DNA of 64,000 bases from an uncultured Saprospiraceae bacterium (GTDB lineage: Bacteria; Bacteroidota; Bacteroidia; Chitinophagales; Saprospiraceae). The notes below the pieces were generated by a model. The model made no database searches, was not told the DNA's origin, and worked only from the letters and a program-made list of their open reading frames with translations. A program made the translations under genes and the position numbers. Location: the NCBI GenBank assembly GCA_937951615.1, contig CALFBH010000014.1, positions 62,001 through 126,000 on the forward strand. The letters are read 5' to 3'. Positions 32,834 to 40,397 of the stretch are shown here, one piece after another. Every line of letters starts with the position of its first letter. The stretch's first letter is position 1.

Positions 32834-34129
32834 ATGAAGTATATACCATTAATGACAAAATCTTTAATACTGAGTTTTGTGTTGCTCTTATTCGCCTTAT
32901 CTGCGCAAGCTTCTTATATCCTCATTCCTATGGATGAAAATCAGAAGAATCATTTGAAGGCTTATGGCATTGCTTACTGGATATTGGAAGCCGAGCAGGA
33001 AGTGTTTTGGCTGCTCAATTATAAAGGCGGTAGTTTTGCGTTTAAAAATAACATTAAATTCCAGGAAGAATGCGTGACACGAGATGTGTCTTTCAAGATT
33101 ATTCCAGATGCGCAATACACGAAAATATTGCTGGAAATCAATGACCCAGAACGCAATATGGATGCCATCAAACTGGAAGTCGCGCCGAAAATAGCGGTGT
33201 ACACTCCTGAAGTCAATGCAAAGGGGGAAGAAATACAACCCTGGGATGATGCGGTGACATTGGTGCTGACCTATGCCGAAATTCCTTACGACGTGATTTA
33301 TGATACGCAGGTATTAGAGGGCAAGTTGCTGGAATATGACTGGTTACATTTACACCATGAAGATTTTACGGGACAATATGGGAAATTTTATGCGTCCTAT
33401 AATAACCGTCCCTGGTATCGGGAATATGTAAAACGGCTGGAAGGACTGGCGACTAAGCACGGCTTCGAGAAGGTTTCCCAACTCAAACTGGCTGTAGTCA
33501 AAGAAATTCAGAATTATGTCGTTGGTGGCGGGTTTATGTTTGCTATGTGTTCGGCAACAGATACTTATGACATTGCGCTGGCTGCTGATGGTGTAGATAT
33601 TTGTGACCACATGTACGATGGTGATAAGCCAGATCCTGATGCACAGAATAAACTGGATTTTTCAAAAACACTTGCTTTTGATAAATTTACATTAAAAAAG
33701 AATCCATTAGAATACGAATACTCTTCTATTGATGTGACGCAAACCCGTAAAGTGCCGATGAAACTGGACTACTTTACCCTGTTTGAGTTTTCGGCAAAAT
33801 GGGATCCTGTTCCAACGATGCTGACACAATGCCACACTCGTACCGTGAAAGGTTTTATGGGGCAGACAACGGCATTTCGCAAAGATGAAATCAAATCTAA
33901 TGTGCTTATTTTGGGGCAAAATAAGGCTGTAAGTGAAGCGCGTTATATTCACGGAGAAGCTGGTTTTGGTACCTGGACATTCTTTGGCGGACATGACCCC
34001 GAAGATTTTCGTCACTATGTACACGATCCACCAACTGACCTGAATTTGCATCCTAATTCGCCAGGCTATCGCCTGATATTAAATAATATCCTGTTTCCGG
34101 CGGCGAAAAAGAAGAAAAGGAAAACCTAA
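32834..34129 (+). CDS. Secreted Bacteroidota family often labelled 'asparagine synthetase B'
   Basis: This 431-residue protein has a signal peptide ending FALSAQA, then SYILIPMDENQKNHLKAYGI, a start typical of a conserved Bacteroidota family that many annotations call asparagine synthetase B. None of the hallmarks of that enzyme are present: no N-terminal catalytic Cys, no SGGxDS ATP site. A middle region (VVGGGFMFAMCSATDTYDIA) looks like the nucleophile elbow of a glutamine-amidotransferase-like (DJ-1/GATase) fold, with Cys in GGGF-x-F-x-M-C-S. The end has GEAGFGTWTFFGGHDPEDF with His and Asp. I infer an exported GATase-like protein of unknown role. It is followed by a TolC-like gene on the same strand. 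Confidence 0.65.
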   Translation: MKYIPLMTKSLILSFVLLLFALSAQASYILIPMDENQKNHLKAYGIAYWILEAEQEVFWLLNYKGGSFAFKNNIKFQEECVTRDVSFKIIPDAQYTKILLEINDPERNMDAIKLEVAPKIAVYTPEVNAKGEEIQPWDDAVTLVLTYAEIPYDVIYDTQVLEGKLLEYDWLHLHHEDFTGQYGKFYASYNNRPWYREYVKRLEGLATKHGFEKVSQLKLAVVKEIQNYVVGGGFMFAMCSATDTYDIALAADGVDICDHMYDGDKPDPDAQNKLDFSKTLAFDKFTLKKNPLEYEYSSIDVTQTRKVPMKLDYFTLFEFSAKWDPVPTMLTQCHTRTVKGFMGQTTAFRKDEIKSNVLILGQNKAVSEARYIHGEAGFGTWTFFGGHDPEDFRHYVHDPPTDLNLHPNSPGYRLILNNILFPAAKKKKRKT

Positions 34130-34181
34130 TTAAAAACGTAGTAAGGGGAATTCATGAATTCCCCTTACTACGTTTTTAATT
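34128..34181. terminator. Perfect 26-bp palindrome between two same-strand genes
   Basis: The arms 34128-34153 and 34156-34181 are exact inverse complements around a 2-nt loop (AT). The left arm overlaps the stop codon of the upstream gene (TAA, 34127-34129) and reads AATTAAAAACGTAGTAAGG onward; the right arm ends CTACGTTTTTAATT. The T5 stretch in the right arm could allow termination or attenuation before the TolC-like gene, which starts 38 bp later. An ATG happens to sit in the loop (34154). Confidence 0.7.
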
Positions 34182-34219
34182 CGTGGCAAATTATATATAC
34201 ATCACGCAAACAAAAAGCC

Positions 34220-35692
34220 ATGATGAACCCAAAACACCTGATTTTTATATTCCTCCTGTGTTCTTGTAATTTTGTATTTGGTCAAAATAAAACACTTCGG
34301 CTCAATCTCGAACAGGTCATTGATATGGCACAGCGCAATGCCCCAGAAGTCAATATTGCAAAAGCACGCCTCCAGCGCAGCAAACTTCAATACGATCAAT
34401 TTCAAATCAATAGAAAACCTTTACTGGAACTTAATGGGCAACTGCCGAGGTATAGTAGGATAACTTATCCCGTTCCACAACCAGATGGAACACAGAAATT
34501 TAGACGAAACCAGTCTTTGTCGGCTAATGCTGACCTTTCTCTTTCTAAAGTACTAAATACAGGTGGGCGTGTGTATGCTTCCACGGGATTGCAGCAGCGT
34601 ATAGACTTTTTTCCTGATACAGAAGGTGGAAATTTGACTTCCTATCTGTCTAGTCCGATTCTTATCGGTTTTACCCAGCCATTTTTTGGTTTTAATGGTT
34701 TTAAATGGGATAAAAAAATACAACCACTCATCGTAGAAGAAGCAGAACGGGAATATGCTGAGCAACTGGCGGATATTGCACATGTATCAGTAGGGCATTT
34801 TTTTAGTTTGTATATTGCACAGTTGGAATTGGAAGACGCTAAAATGGACAAAGAAAATGCTGATGAGTTATATACTTTATCGCAGGGACGTTATAAGGTC
34901 GGAAAAATTGCGGAGACGGATTTGTTGCAAATGGAATTAGGCGTAATGAATGCAGAAACCCGAATTGCGCAAGCAGAATTGGATGTACAGGAAAGCATTG
35001 ATGACCTTAGCTATTTTTTACAAGTTGCGCGGGGAACAAAGTTTGAACTGGAAGTTCCAGAGGATGTGCCAGAGTACGTGGTAAATCTGGAAGTAGCCAT
35101 ACAACAGGCAGCCAAAAGTAGGAAATATAAGCTGACGCAGCAACGCCAGCTCACAGAGTCAGAGCGAAATATCGAACGCAGCAAAAAGGAAAGTGGTATA
35201 GACGTAGATGTATCCACAAATTTTGGATTATCAAGGTCGGAGGCTACGCTACCTGGTGCTTATGGTTGGCCGCTCGAAGATCAGGAAGCGGTATCAATTG
35301 GAGTACGCATTCCTTTGGTCGATTGGGGGCGGGCTAAGATAGATCAACAAATAGCAGCATCGGATTATGAATTGTTGCAACAAACCATAGAACAGGAAAA
35401 TGTCAATTTCGAAAGAACTATCCGCTCAAAAATTCGCCAATTAGATATTGTACGGAGCCAACTCAAGATTGCACAGAAAGCAGGAGAGGCCGCAGCAAAA
35501 CGCTACGATATTAGTAAAAAACGATATACCGTAGGAAAAATTGATGTAACAGAACTCAACCTCGCACTCAATGAACAGACAGCTTCCAGACAAAGGCTGA
35601 TGCAGGCACTTCGGAGTTTTTGGTCGACACATTATGAACTCAGGCGACTGACTTTATATGATTTTGAGAAGGGGGAGGTTTTGGGTAATTGA
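34220..35692 (+). CDS. TolC family outer membrane protein
   Basis: The frame is open from an ATG in the palindrome loop (34154), but the ATG at 34220 (or 34223) begins a proper signal peptide (MMNPKHLIFIFLLCSCNFVFGQ), giving 490 residues. The mature protein starts with the OEP pattern LRLNLEQVIDMAQRNAPEV and has two long helical hairpins, as in TolC/OEP channels: LYTLSQGRYKVGKIAETDLLQ and AKRYDISKKRYTVGKIDVTELN show the paired repeat. Beta-strand segments (SLSANADLSLSKVLNTGGRV) lie between. It is probably the outer-membrane channel of an exporter whose inner-membrane genes are not in the window. Confidence 0.88.
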   Translation: MMNPKHLIFIFLLCSCNFVFGQNKTLRLNLEQVIDMAQRNAPEVNIAKARLQRSKLQYDQFQINRKPLLELNGQLPRYSRITYPVPQPDGTQKFRRNQSLSANADLSLSKVLNTGGRVYASTGLQQRIDFFPDTEGGNLTSYLSSPILIGFTQPFFGFNGFKWDKKIQPLIVEEAEREYAEQLADIAHVSVGHFFSLYIAQLELEDAKMDKENADELYTLSQGRYKVGKIAETDLLQMELGVMNAETRIAQAELDVQESIDDLSYFLQVARGTKFELEVPEDVPEYVVNLEVAIQQAAKSRKYKLTQQRQLTESERNIERSKKESGIDVDVSTNFGLSRSEATLPGAYGWPLEDQEAVSIGVRIPLVDWGRAKIDQQIAASDYELLQQTIEQENVNFERTIRSKIRQLDIVRSQLKIAQKAGEAAAKRYDISKKRYTVGKIDVTELNLALNEQTASRQRLMQALRSFWSTHYELRRLTLYDFEKGEVLGN

Positions 35693-36209
35693 GTTGCGAG
35701 TTGCTGGGTTACGAGTTGTTTTTAGAATTTGGTAGTACTCGACTAAAGTATGATTGAGTAAGTTCCGTTGTCGTCAGACGAATTCGGTTGGAAATACAGC
35801 ATAATTTAAGGAGATAAACCACGAATGTTCATAAAATCCTTCGTCTGCCGACTATTCCATACTTTAATCGAACAGTACCTAGAATTTTATTCGTCCATAA
35901 TTCGTGCATTCGTGGCTAAAAATGTACAGGATGCGCTTTTTGTTATTGAGTTGCGAGTTGGCTTAGGTACGAGTGATGGTCATTGCTACTGAAACTGCCA
36001 CTGTGATTGCTAATAAGTAATTGAACAGAATTATTTACAATTTAAATTTTGAATAAAAAACTAATTGCCATCGTTTTAAACTTAAACTTAAACTTAAACT
36101 TGCACTTAAACTTAGAAATGGAAAAGCCCCCAAATTTTTCAATCTGGAGGACTTTTTCCTGATAAAACCCGCGTGTCAATAGGCTTATACCTTTTATCTT
36201 TATCTTAAG
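35693..36209. other. Gene-free region with simple word repeats
   Basis: There are 517 bp without a supportable gene. It holds a tandem heptamer-like run (TTTAAACTTAAACTTAAACT at 36075-36094, continuing to 36116), phrases such as CACGAATGTTCATAAAATCC and CATAATTCGTGCATTCGTGG, and an imperfect inverted pair (GTACTCGACTAAAGTATG near 35734 and CATACTTTAATCGAACAGTA near 35857). The last 90 bp hold the terminator of the S24 regulator gene. Confidence 0.55.
36122..36157 (-). terminator. Rho-independent terminator of S24 regulator gene
   Basis: Read on the minus strand, AAGTCCTCCAGA pairs (with G-U pairs) with TTTGGGGGCTT around a TTGAAAAA loop and is followed by a short T-run. It lies about 55 bp after the stop of the S24-family regulator gene, in the correct orientation. 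Confidence 0.6.
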
Positions 36210-36932
36210 CTATAACAAGCCCAGCCTATTTCCCATATCGGTTAGATAATGGACAACGTGGTATATTTTTATATTTTGGTTGGGATCAACATAGATAGGT
36301 GGATGATCTATGTCATTATGTGAAGTCAGTTTGAGGTTTGTTTGGTAGTTATTATGCTCAAGTTCAATGTATTTGATACGAACACGTCCATCGGCATAAA
36401 TAGCGTATATTTCATCTTGTCGAATTTCTTTTTGACTTTCTATTGGGCGACAAAAAACCATATCTCCAGGGTGTAAAATCGGCTCCATACTATCTCCTTT
36501 TACATCAAAAGCAAAAAGGCTTCCCTGTAAACCCGGAATGCCAAACTCTACATCGCCACGAGTTGGCGCTTGCTCTGTGAGGTGATCTCCGGCAGTAGCA
36601 TAAACAGCAGAATAAAAAATGTTTCGCTTTCCAAATGTAGGAGGAGGCTCTACAGTGTCCGCACTGAATATTGGTCCCTCACCCATACGTATATAGGCCT
36701 CATTAACACCAAAATACTGGCAAAGATTTCTGATAATCGTTTCTGTAACACCACGTTCACCATTCATAATGGCAGGAATAACGCCAGTATAAGTCCCAAG
36801 ACGGTCAGCGAAAGTACGTTTATTGTATTCCCCTGAATCCAGACGGTGCTTATGTTTTTTGACAATAATACCAGCTTCTTGAAGTTGTTCAAAAACCTGT
36901 TTAAAATAAGTGTTTTTGTTTGAATTTTTCAT
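36210..36932 (-). CDS. S24-type (LexA/CI-like) transcriptional repressor
   Basis: The ATG at 36932 is chosen (an upstream in-frame ATG at 36953 adds seven residues), giving 240 residues. The N-terminal 85 residues form an XRE-type helix-turn-helix (KRTFADRLGTYTGVIPAIMN, then LCQYFGVNEAYIRMGEGP). The C-terminal half is an S24 peptidase: GDSMEPILHPGDMV with nucleophile Ser148 and RIKYIE with Lys187. A-G at 114-115 (YATAGDHL) is a candidate self-cleavage site, so the protein could be inactivated by RecA-ssDNA as LexA and CI are. It is divergent from the desaturase gene (264 bp between starts) and may regulate it or itself; no phage genes are nearby. Confidence 0.87.
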   Translation of the reverse strand: MKNSNKNTYFKQVFEQLQEAGIIVKKHKHRLDSGEYNKRTFADRLGTYTGVIPAIMNGERGVTETIIRNLCQYFGVNEAYIRMGEGPIFSADTVEPPPTFGKRNIFYSAVYATAGDHLTEQAPTRGDVEFGIPGLQGSLFAFDVKGDSMEPILHPGDMVFCRPIESQKEIRQDEIYAIYADGRVRIKYIELEHNNYQTNLKLTSHNDIDHPPIYVDPNQNIKIYHVVHYLTDMGNRLGLL

Positions 36933-37133
36933 AATTCTTCTATTTAAATTCACATCAAAGATACAATAAATTTAAAAAAGAAACAAATTATTTTAAAATA
37001 AAAAACAAAAACAAATAGAAGGTACTAAAGTTTAAACGCTTTTATCTCAAAGTCATAAGCTTAGCCTCGGTTTGAATAAGAAATAGAAATGTTACTTGTT
37101 TATCACAACTTATGAATATCGTTTTGCGTTTCA

Positions 37134-37141
37134 TACCTTTG
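37134..37141 (+). promoter_or_regulatory. Candidate Bacteroidota -7 box (TACCTTTG)
   Basis: TACCTTTG fits TAnnTTTG and lies 55 bp before the desaturase ATG. A TTTG -33 box at the normal spacing is not clear. The shared region 36933-37196 should also contain the promoter of the S24 repressor. Confidence 0.35.
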
Positions 37142-37196
37142 TAATTGAAAAGAATTCACACAAAGTCCCCTTCCACGCTGAAAAAAATCACATATC

Positions 37197-38288
37197 ATGC
37201 AGCCAACAATCAGGTTTTCACGAAAAGACCCCGAATTGTTTTTCCAAACCATCCGTGAACGGGTGAATCAGTATTTTGACGAAAATGGCATTAGTAAGAA
37301 TGGAAATATAAGAATGTATACCAAAACAAGCGCGATGCTTGCGATGTACTTTATACCATTTATTCTCGTGCTTACACAGGTCTTTCCCAATTGGGCAAAT
37401 ATTTTATTATATTTTGCAATGGGGATAGGTCTGTCCGGGATTGGACTAAGTGTCATGCACGATGCCAATCATGGTTCTTACGCCCGCACACCCTGGGTCA
37501 ATAAACTGATGAGCTATTCGATGAATCTCATTGGTGGAAGTTCATTTACCTGGAAGGTGCAACATAATTTCCTGCACCACACCTACACCAATATTTATGA
37601 ACTCGATGAAGATATTGATGACAAGCCTTTTCTAAGGCTTTCGCCACACGGACAACTCAAAAAACATCATCGTTTCCAGCATCTTTATGCACCTTTTCTG
37701 TATTGTCTGGCGACAATCAGTTGGATTCTGATGAAGGATTTCCGGCAAATGGCATTGTACCATAAAGAAGGATTGACCGAAAAATGTGGTTTCCAACCTG
37801 TGCCAGTAACGATTATTCTGATTGGAACCAAAGTGCTTTACCTGATGTATATGATTGCCCTGCCTTTATTATTGGGCGTCTCTTTATGGGTAGTTCTATT
37901 GGGTTTTGTCATCATGCACATGGTTGCCGGACTGGTAATTACAACTATTTTCCAACTGGCACACGTCGTAGAAGGTCCTGAACATTTTACACCGGAAGCC
38001 AGTGGGACAATGGAAAATGCCTGGGCAATTCACCAACTCAAAACAACAGCCAATTTTGCTAAAAATAACCGATTGATTACCTGGTTTGTCGGTGGACTAA
38101 ATTTTCAGATAGAACATCATTTATTTCCGCATATTTGCCATGTTCATTATAAAAAGATTTCTGAAATTGTGAAAAAAACGGCAGAAGAGTGTAATCTGAG
38201 TTACTTTGAATATCCAACGTTTACGAAAGCTGTTGCTTCGCATTTGAGGGTTTTGAAAATGCTAGGCAATGCGCCGCAGGCGGCGTAA
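37197..38288 (+). CDS. Membrane fatty acid desaturase (acyl-CoA/lipid desaturase family)
   Basis: This 363-residue integral membrane enzyme carries the three histidine boxes that bind the di-iron centre: HDANH at 88-92, HNFLHH at 123-128, and QIEHHLFPH at 304-312. The Q-x-x-H-H third box is characteristic of front-end-type and linoleoyl-CoA-like desaturases. Hydrophobic segments (about 43-62, 68-88, 165-180, 205-250) give four membrane helices. It introduces a cis double bond into fatty acyl chains using O2 and reducing power, adjusting membrane fluidity. It is divergent from an S24 repressor, which may couple its expression to stress. No N-terminal cytochrome b5 domain is present. Confidence 0.93.
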   Translation: MQPTIRFSRKDPELFFQTIRERVNQYFDENGISKNGNIRMYTKTSAMLAMYFIPFILVLTQVFPNWANILLYFAMGIGLSGIGLSVMHDANHGSYARTPWVNKLMSYSMNLIGGSSFTWKVQHNFLHHTYTNIYELDEDIDDKPFLRLSPHGQLKKHHRFQHLYAPFLYCLATISWILMKDFRQMALYHKEGLTEKCGFQPVPVTIILIGTKVLYLMYMIALPLLLGVSLWVVLLGFVIMHMVAGLVITTIFQLAHVVEGPEHFTPEASGTMENAWAIHQLKTTANFAKNNRLITWFVGGLNFQIEHHLFPHICHVHYKKISEIVKKTAEECNLSYFEYPTFTKAVASHLRVLKMLGNAPQAA

Positions 38289-38689
38289 TTGTCCATTGTC
38301 CATAGTCCATTGTCCATAGTCCATAGTCGATGGTCGATGGTTGTTTAAAAAGTACAATAAGTGTATTAGTAATGGTCAAAAAATTAATTCACCTGAAATG
38401 AGGAACTTATTTTTTGACCATTAAGTGCTTGGACTCAACTAAACGCCACTTTCAATTTACATAATTGGCTTATTGTCAATACTTTTTTGAATTTTAATTT
38501 GACGTTTGGATTTGTATTTCCACTTACTTAGACTCTTTTGTGCATTTTGCGAAGCAAAATGAATCTCACTTGTTATATTTTCTATCGACTATGGACTATC
38601 GACCATCGACCACAACAATTTGTTGTCCCGATGGTTGTCGGGATGAATTTGGCGTTTGAATTTGTATTTATAAGAGAGAAACCAAAACC
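38289..38689. other. Gene-free region with inverted word arrays
   Basis: This 401-bp region has no gene. It starts with a run made of TCCATTGTCC, CCATAGTCC and CGATGGTCGATGG words (38291-38340) and ends with the inverse (ATCGACTATGGACTATCGAC, CCATCGACCAC; 38583-38612), so the ends could pair across about 240 nt. The middle has AT-rich sequence and TTGCGAAGCAAAATG. The same words recur as an inverted pair at 44015-44046 and 44121-44156. Confidence 0.55.
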
Positions 38690-39802
38690 ATGATTACTGT
38701 AAAACCAGTTGAAACCAGTAGAGAGAAAAAACAGTTTATTAAATTTCCTTGGACAATCTATAAAGACGATCAAATATGGGTGCCGCCTTTATTGATGGAT
38801 ATTAAAGAAAAACTCTCGCCAAAGTTTTCTTTTTTTGAATTTGGTACCATGCAGATGTATCTGGCTTATCGCAATGGAGAGATAGTCGGACGGATTGCTG
38901 CCATTCAAAACGATTTATACAATAAAGAACACGAAGACAAAACTGGTTTTTTTGGTTTTTTTGAATGTATCAATGACCAAGAAGTTGCCAATGCGCTACT
39001 AGACACGGCAAAAGCCTGGTTGCAGGAACGCGGACGCGACATCATGCACGGACCAGCTAGTCCGTCGAGTAACCACGACTACGGATTGCTGGTCGATGGA
39101 TTTGATACCTCGCCCAAACTGGGCATGGTGCATAATCCAACCTATTATCAGCCTTTACTGGAAAATTACGGCTTCAAAAAATCTATGGGCTTATTTGCCT
39201 ATAAAATTGATGCACAGCGCGTGATGGAAGATCCGAAAATGGTACGCGGGAATAAAATTGTAAGAGAGCGGACGGGCGTAAAAATTCGCTCCATCAATAT
39301 GAAAGACCTTAAAAACGAAATTAAGCTGCTGCGAAAAATATATAATGAAGCCTGGGAAAAGAATTATGGCTTTGTGCCAATGACGGACAAAGAGATAGAC
39401 GAATACGCAGCAGGTTTCAAACAAATTGCAGAACCTTCCCTCATCTTCTTTGCTGAAATAGATGGCGAAACGGTGGGCACAGCAGTTTCTTTACTGGATT
39501 ATAATTATATCTTCAAACAAATGAACGGACGCCTATTGCCGTTTAATTTTATAAAAATGTTTACCCAAAAGAAACACATCACCTGGGCAAGAGTCATGCT
39601 GCTGGGTATTTTGCCAAAATATCGCGGTAAGGGTTTAGATGCAGTGTTGTATTATGAAACCGTAAAAGCCGCACAAACGCTAGGCGTAGAGTATGGAGAA
39701 GCTAGTTGGATACTAGAAGATAATGACATGATGCGCCGTGGTATGGAATTGATTAAGGGCGAAATTTACAAGACCTATAATGTGTACGAAGTAGGAATTT
39801 AA
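38690..39802 (+). CDS. GNAT-like acyltransferase-fold protein (YghO-like family)
   Basis: This 370-residue cytoplasmic protein has a two-part layout. The N-terminal half contains FIKFPWTIYKDDQIWVPPLL, LAYRNGEIVGRIAAI and FFGFFECINDQEVANALLD, then HGPASPSSNHDYGLLVDGFD. The C-terminal half has FFAEIDGETVGTAVSLLDYN and LGILPKYRGKGLDAVLYYET, whose K-Y-R-G-K-G-L is the acetyl-CoA loop (R/Q-x-x-G-x-G/A), followed by GEASWILEDNDMMRRGMEL. This matches uncharacterised GNAT-fold proteins (YghO type). The acceptor is unknown. The gene is alone on its strand, downstream of the desaturase. Confidence 0.82.
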   Translation: MITVKPVETSREKKQFIKFPWTIYKDDQIWVPPLLMDIKEKLSPKFSFFEFGTMQMYLAYRNGEIVGRIAAIQNDLYNKEHEDKTGFFGFFECINDQEVANALLDTAKAWLQERGRDIMHGPASPSSNHDYGLLVDGFDTSPKLGMVHNPTYYQPLLENYGFKKSMGLFAYKIDAQRVMEDPKMVRGNKIVRERTGVKIRSINMKDLKNEIKLLRKIYNEAWEKNYGFVPMTDKEIDEYAAGFKQIAEPSLIFFAEIDGETVGTAVSLLDYNYIFKQMNGRLLPFNFIKMFTQKKHITWARVMLLGILPKYRGKGLDAVLYYETVKAAQTLGVEYGEASWILEDNDMMRRGMELIKGEIYKTYNVYEVGI

Positions 39803-39851
39803 AAGTATCTCAGGCTTTCAGCCTGATGTACTTTGGAATTTTCTTTTTCAG

Positions 39852-40007
39852 CTTCTCCGTCGTTGGTTGTACGACAACTGGGTTCAGAACAATGGTTTTT
39901 TTGACTATTACCTTTCGCCAGATTTTAATCTGGATGGTGATATAAATGGGCAAGACAAAGCCCTATGGTTTATTAATAATGGTATTTCTTCGCGAGTACC
40001 GAAATGA
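39852..40007 (+). pseudogene. C-terminal remnant of a secreted protein with an EF-hand-like motif
   Basis: An open stretch of 51 codons ending at TGA (40005-40007) reads as a plausible protein end: RRWLYDNWVQNNGFFDYYLS, then DFNLDGDINGQDKALW, then FINNGISSRVPK. D-x-N-x-D-G-D-I-N-x-x-D is a calcium-loop (dockerin/EF) pattern like those in the secreted proteins of the window. There is no start codon or signal peptide upstream; the 5' side is a CAGGCT-type palindrome and intergenic repeat. It is probably the surviving tail of a deleted surface-protein gene. Confidence 0.6.
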
Positions 40008-40121
40008 TAAAGTATCTCAGCCTTCCAGCCTGACTAGGCTGAAAAAATGATTGGGTTAAGTAATTGGGTTGATTAAGTTAATTGAGTCCAACTAATTCAC
40101 GTAGCAGGACAAACACGACGT

Positions 40122-40255
40122 TTGCCTCACCCCAGCCCTCTCCATCCTTCGGCGGAGAGGGAGCAAAAGATAACAGAAGTCCAGGTTGTCGGCGAAGCTA
40201 GACAGCCGCAGGCGAAGTCCCTCTCCACCGAAGGATGAAGAGGCTAGGTGAGGCA
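40122..40255. repeat. Dispersed GC-rich repeat, double copy with inverted halves
   Basis: Two inverted halves are visible: TGCCTCACCCCAGCCCTCTC...TTCGGCGGAGAGGGA on the left and TCCCTCTCCACCGAAGGATG...GAGGCTAGGTGAGGC on the right, with GTCCAGGTTGTCGGCGAAGC between. Single-half copies exist near 4404-4478 and 23884-23964. The region 39803-40397 otherwise contains no intact gene. Confidence 0.65.
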
Positions 40256-40272
40256 CCAGGCAGGCAAGCACT

Positions 40273-40337
40273 AAATTCCAAATTCCAAAGCAAACCAGTC
40301 AGGCTGAAAGCCTGAAGTACTTTGGAATTTGGAATTT
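40273..40337. repeat. Nested double hairpin between convergent genes
   Basis: The outer arms AAATTCCAAATTCCAAAG (40273-40290) and the exact inverse (40320-40337) are perfect over 18 nt. An inner palindrome, TCAGGCTGAAAGCCTGA (40299-40315), sits inside the loop. It precedes a T-run (GGAATTTTTTTG), so it could terminate plus-strand transcription. The combination joins two of the dispersed repeat families in one structure. Confidence 0.65.
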
Positions 40338-40397
40338 TTTTGTTCCTTTACTATTAATGATTTTTTGAATTTGAATTTGACGTTTGGATTTGAATTT

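Noticed and set aside
34154-34219. Upstream start for the TolC-like gene
   Set aside because: The ATG is in the loop of a palindrome; the following 22 residues do not form a signal peptide, while the ATG at 34220 does.
36075-36116. Short tandem repeat (CTTAAA words) as a CRISPR or origin iteron
   Set aside because: Units are 6-7 nt, degenerate and without spacers, and there is no replication initiator gene nearby.
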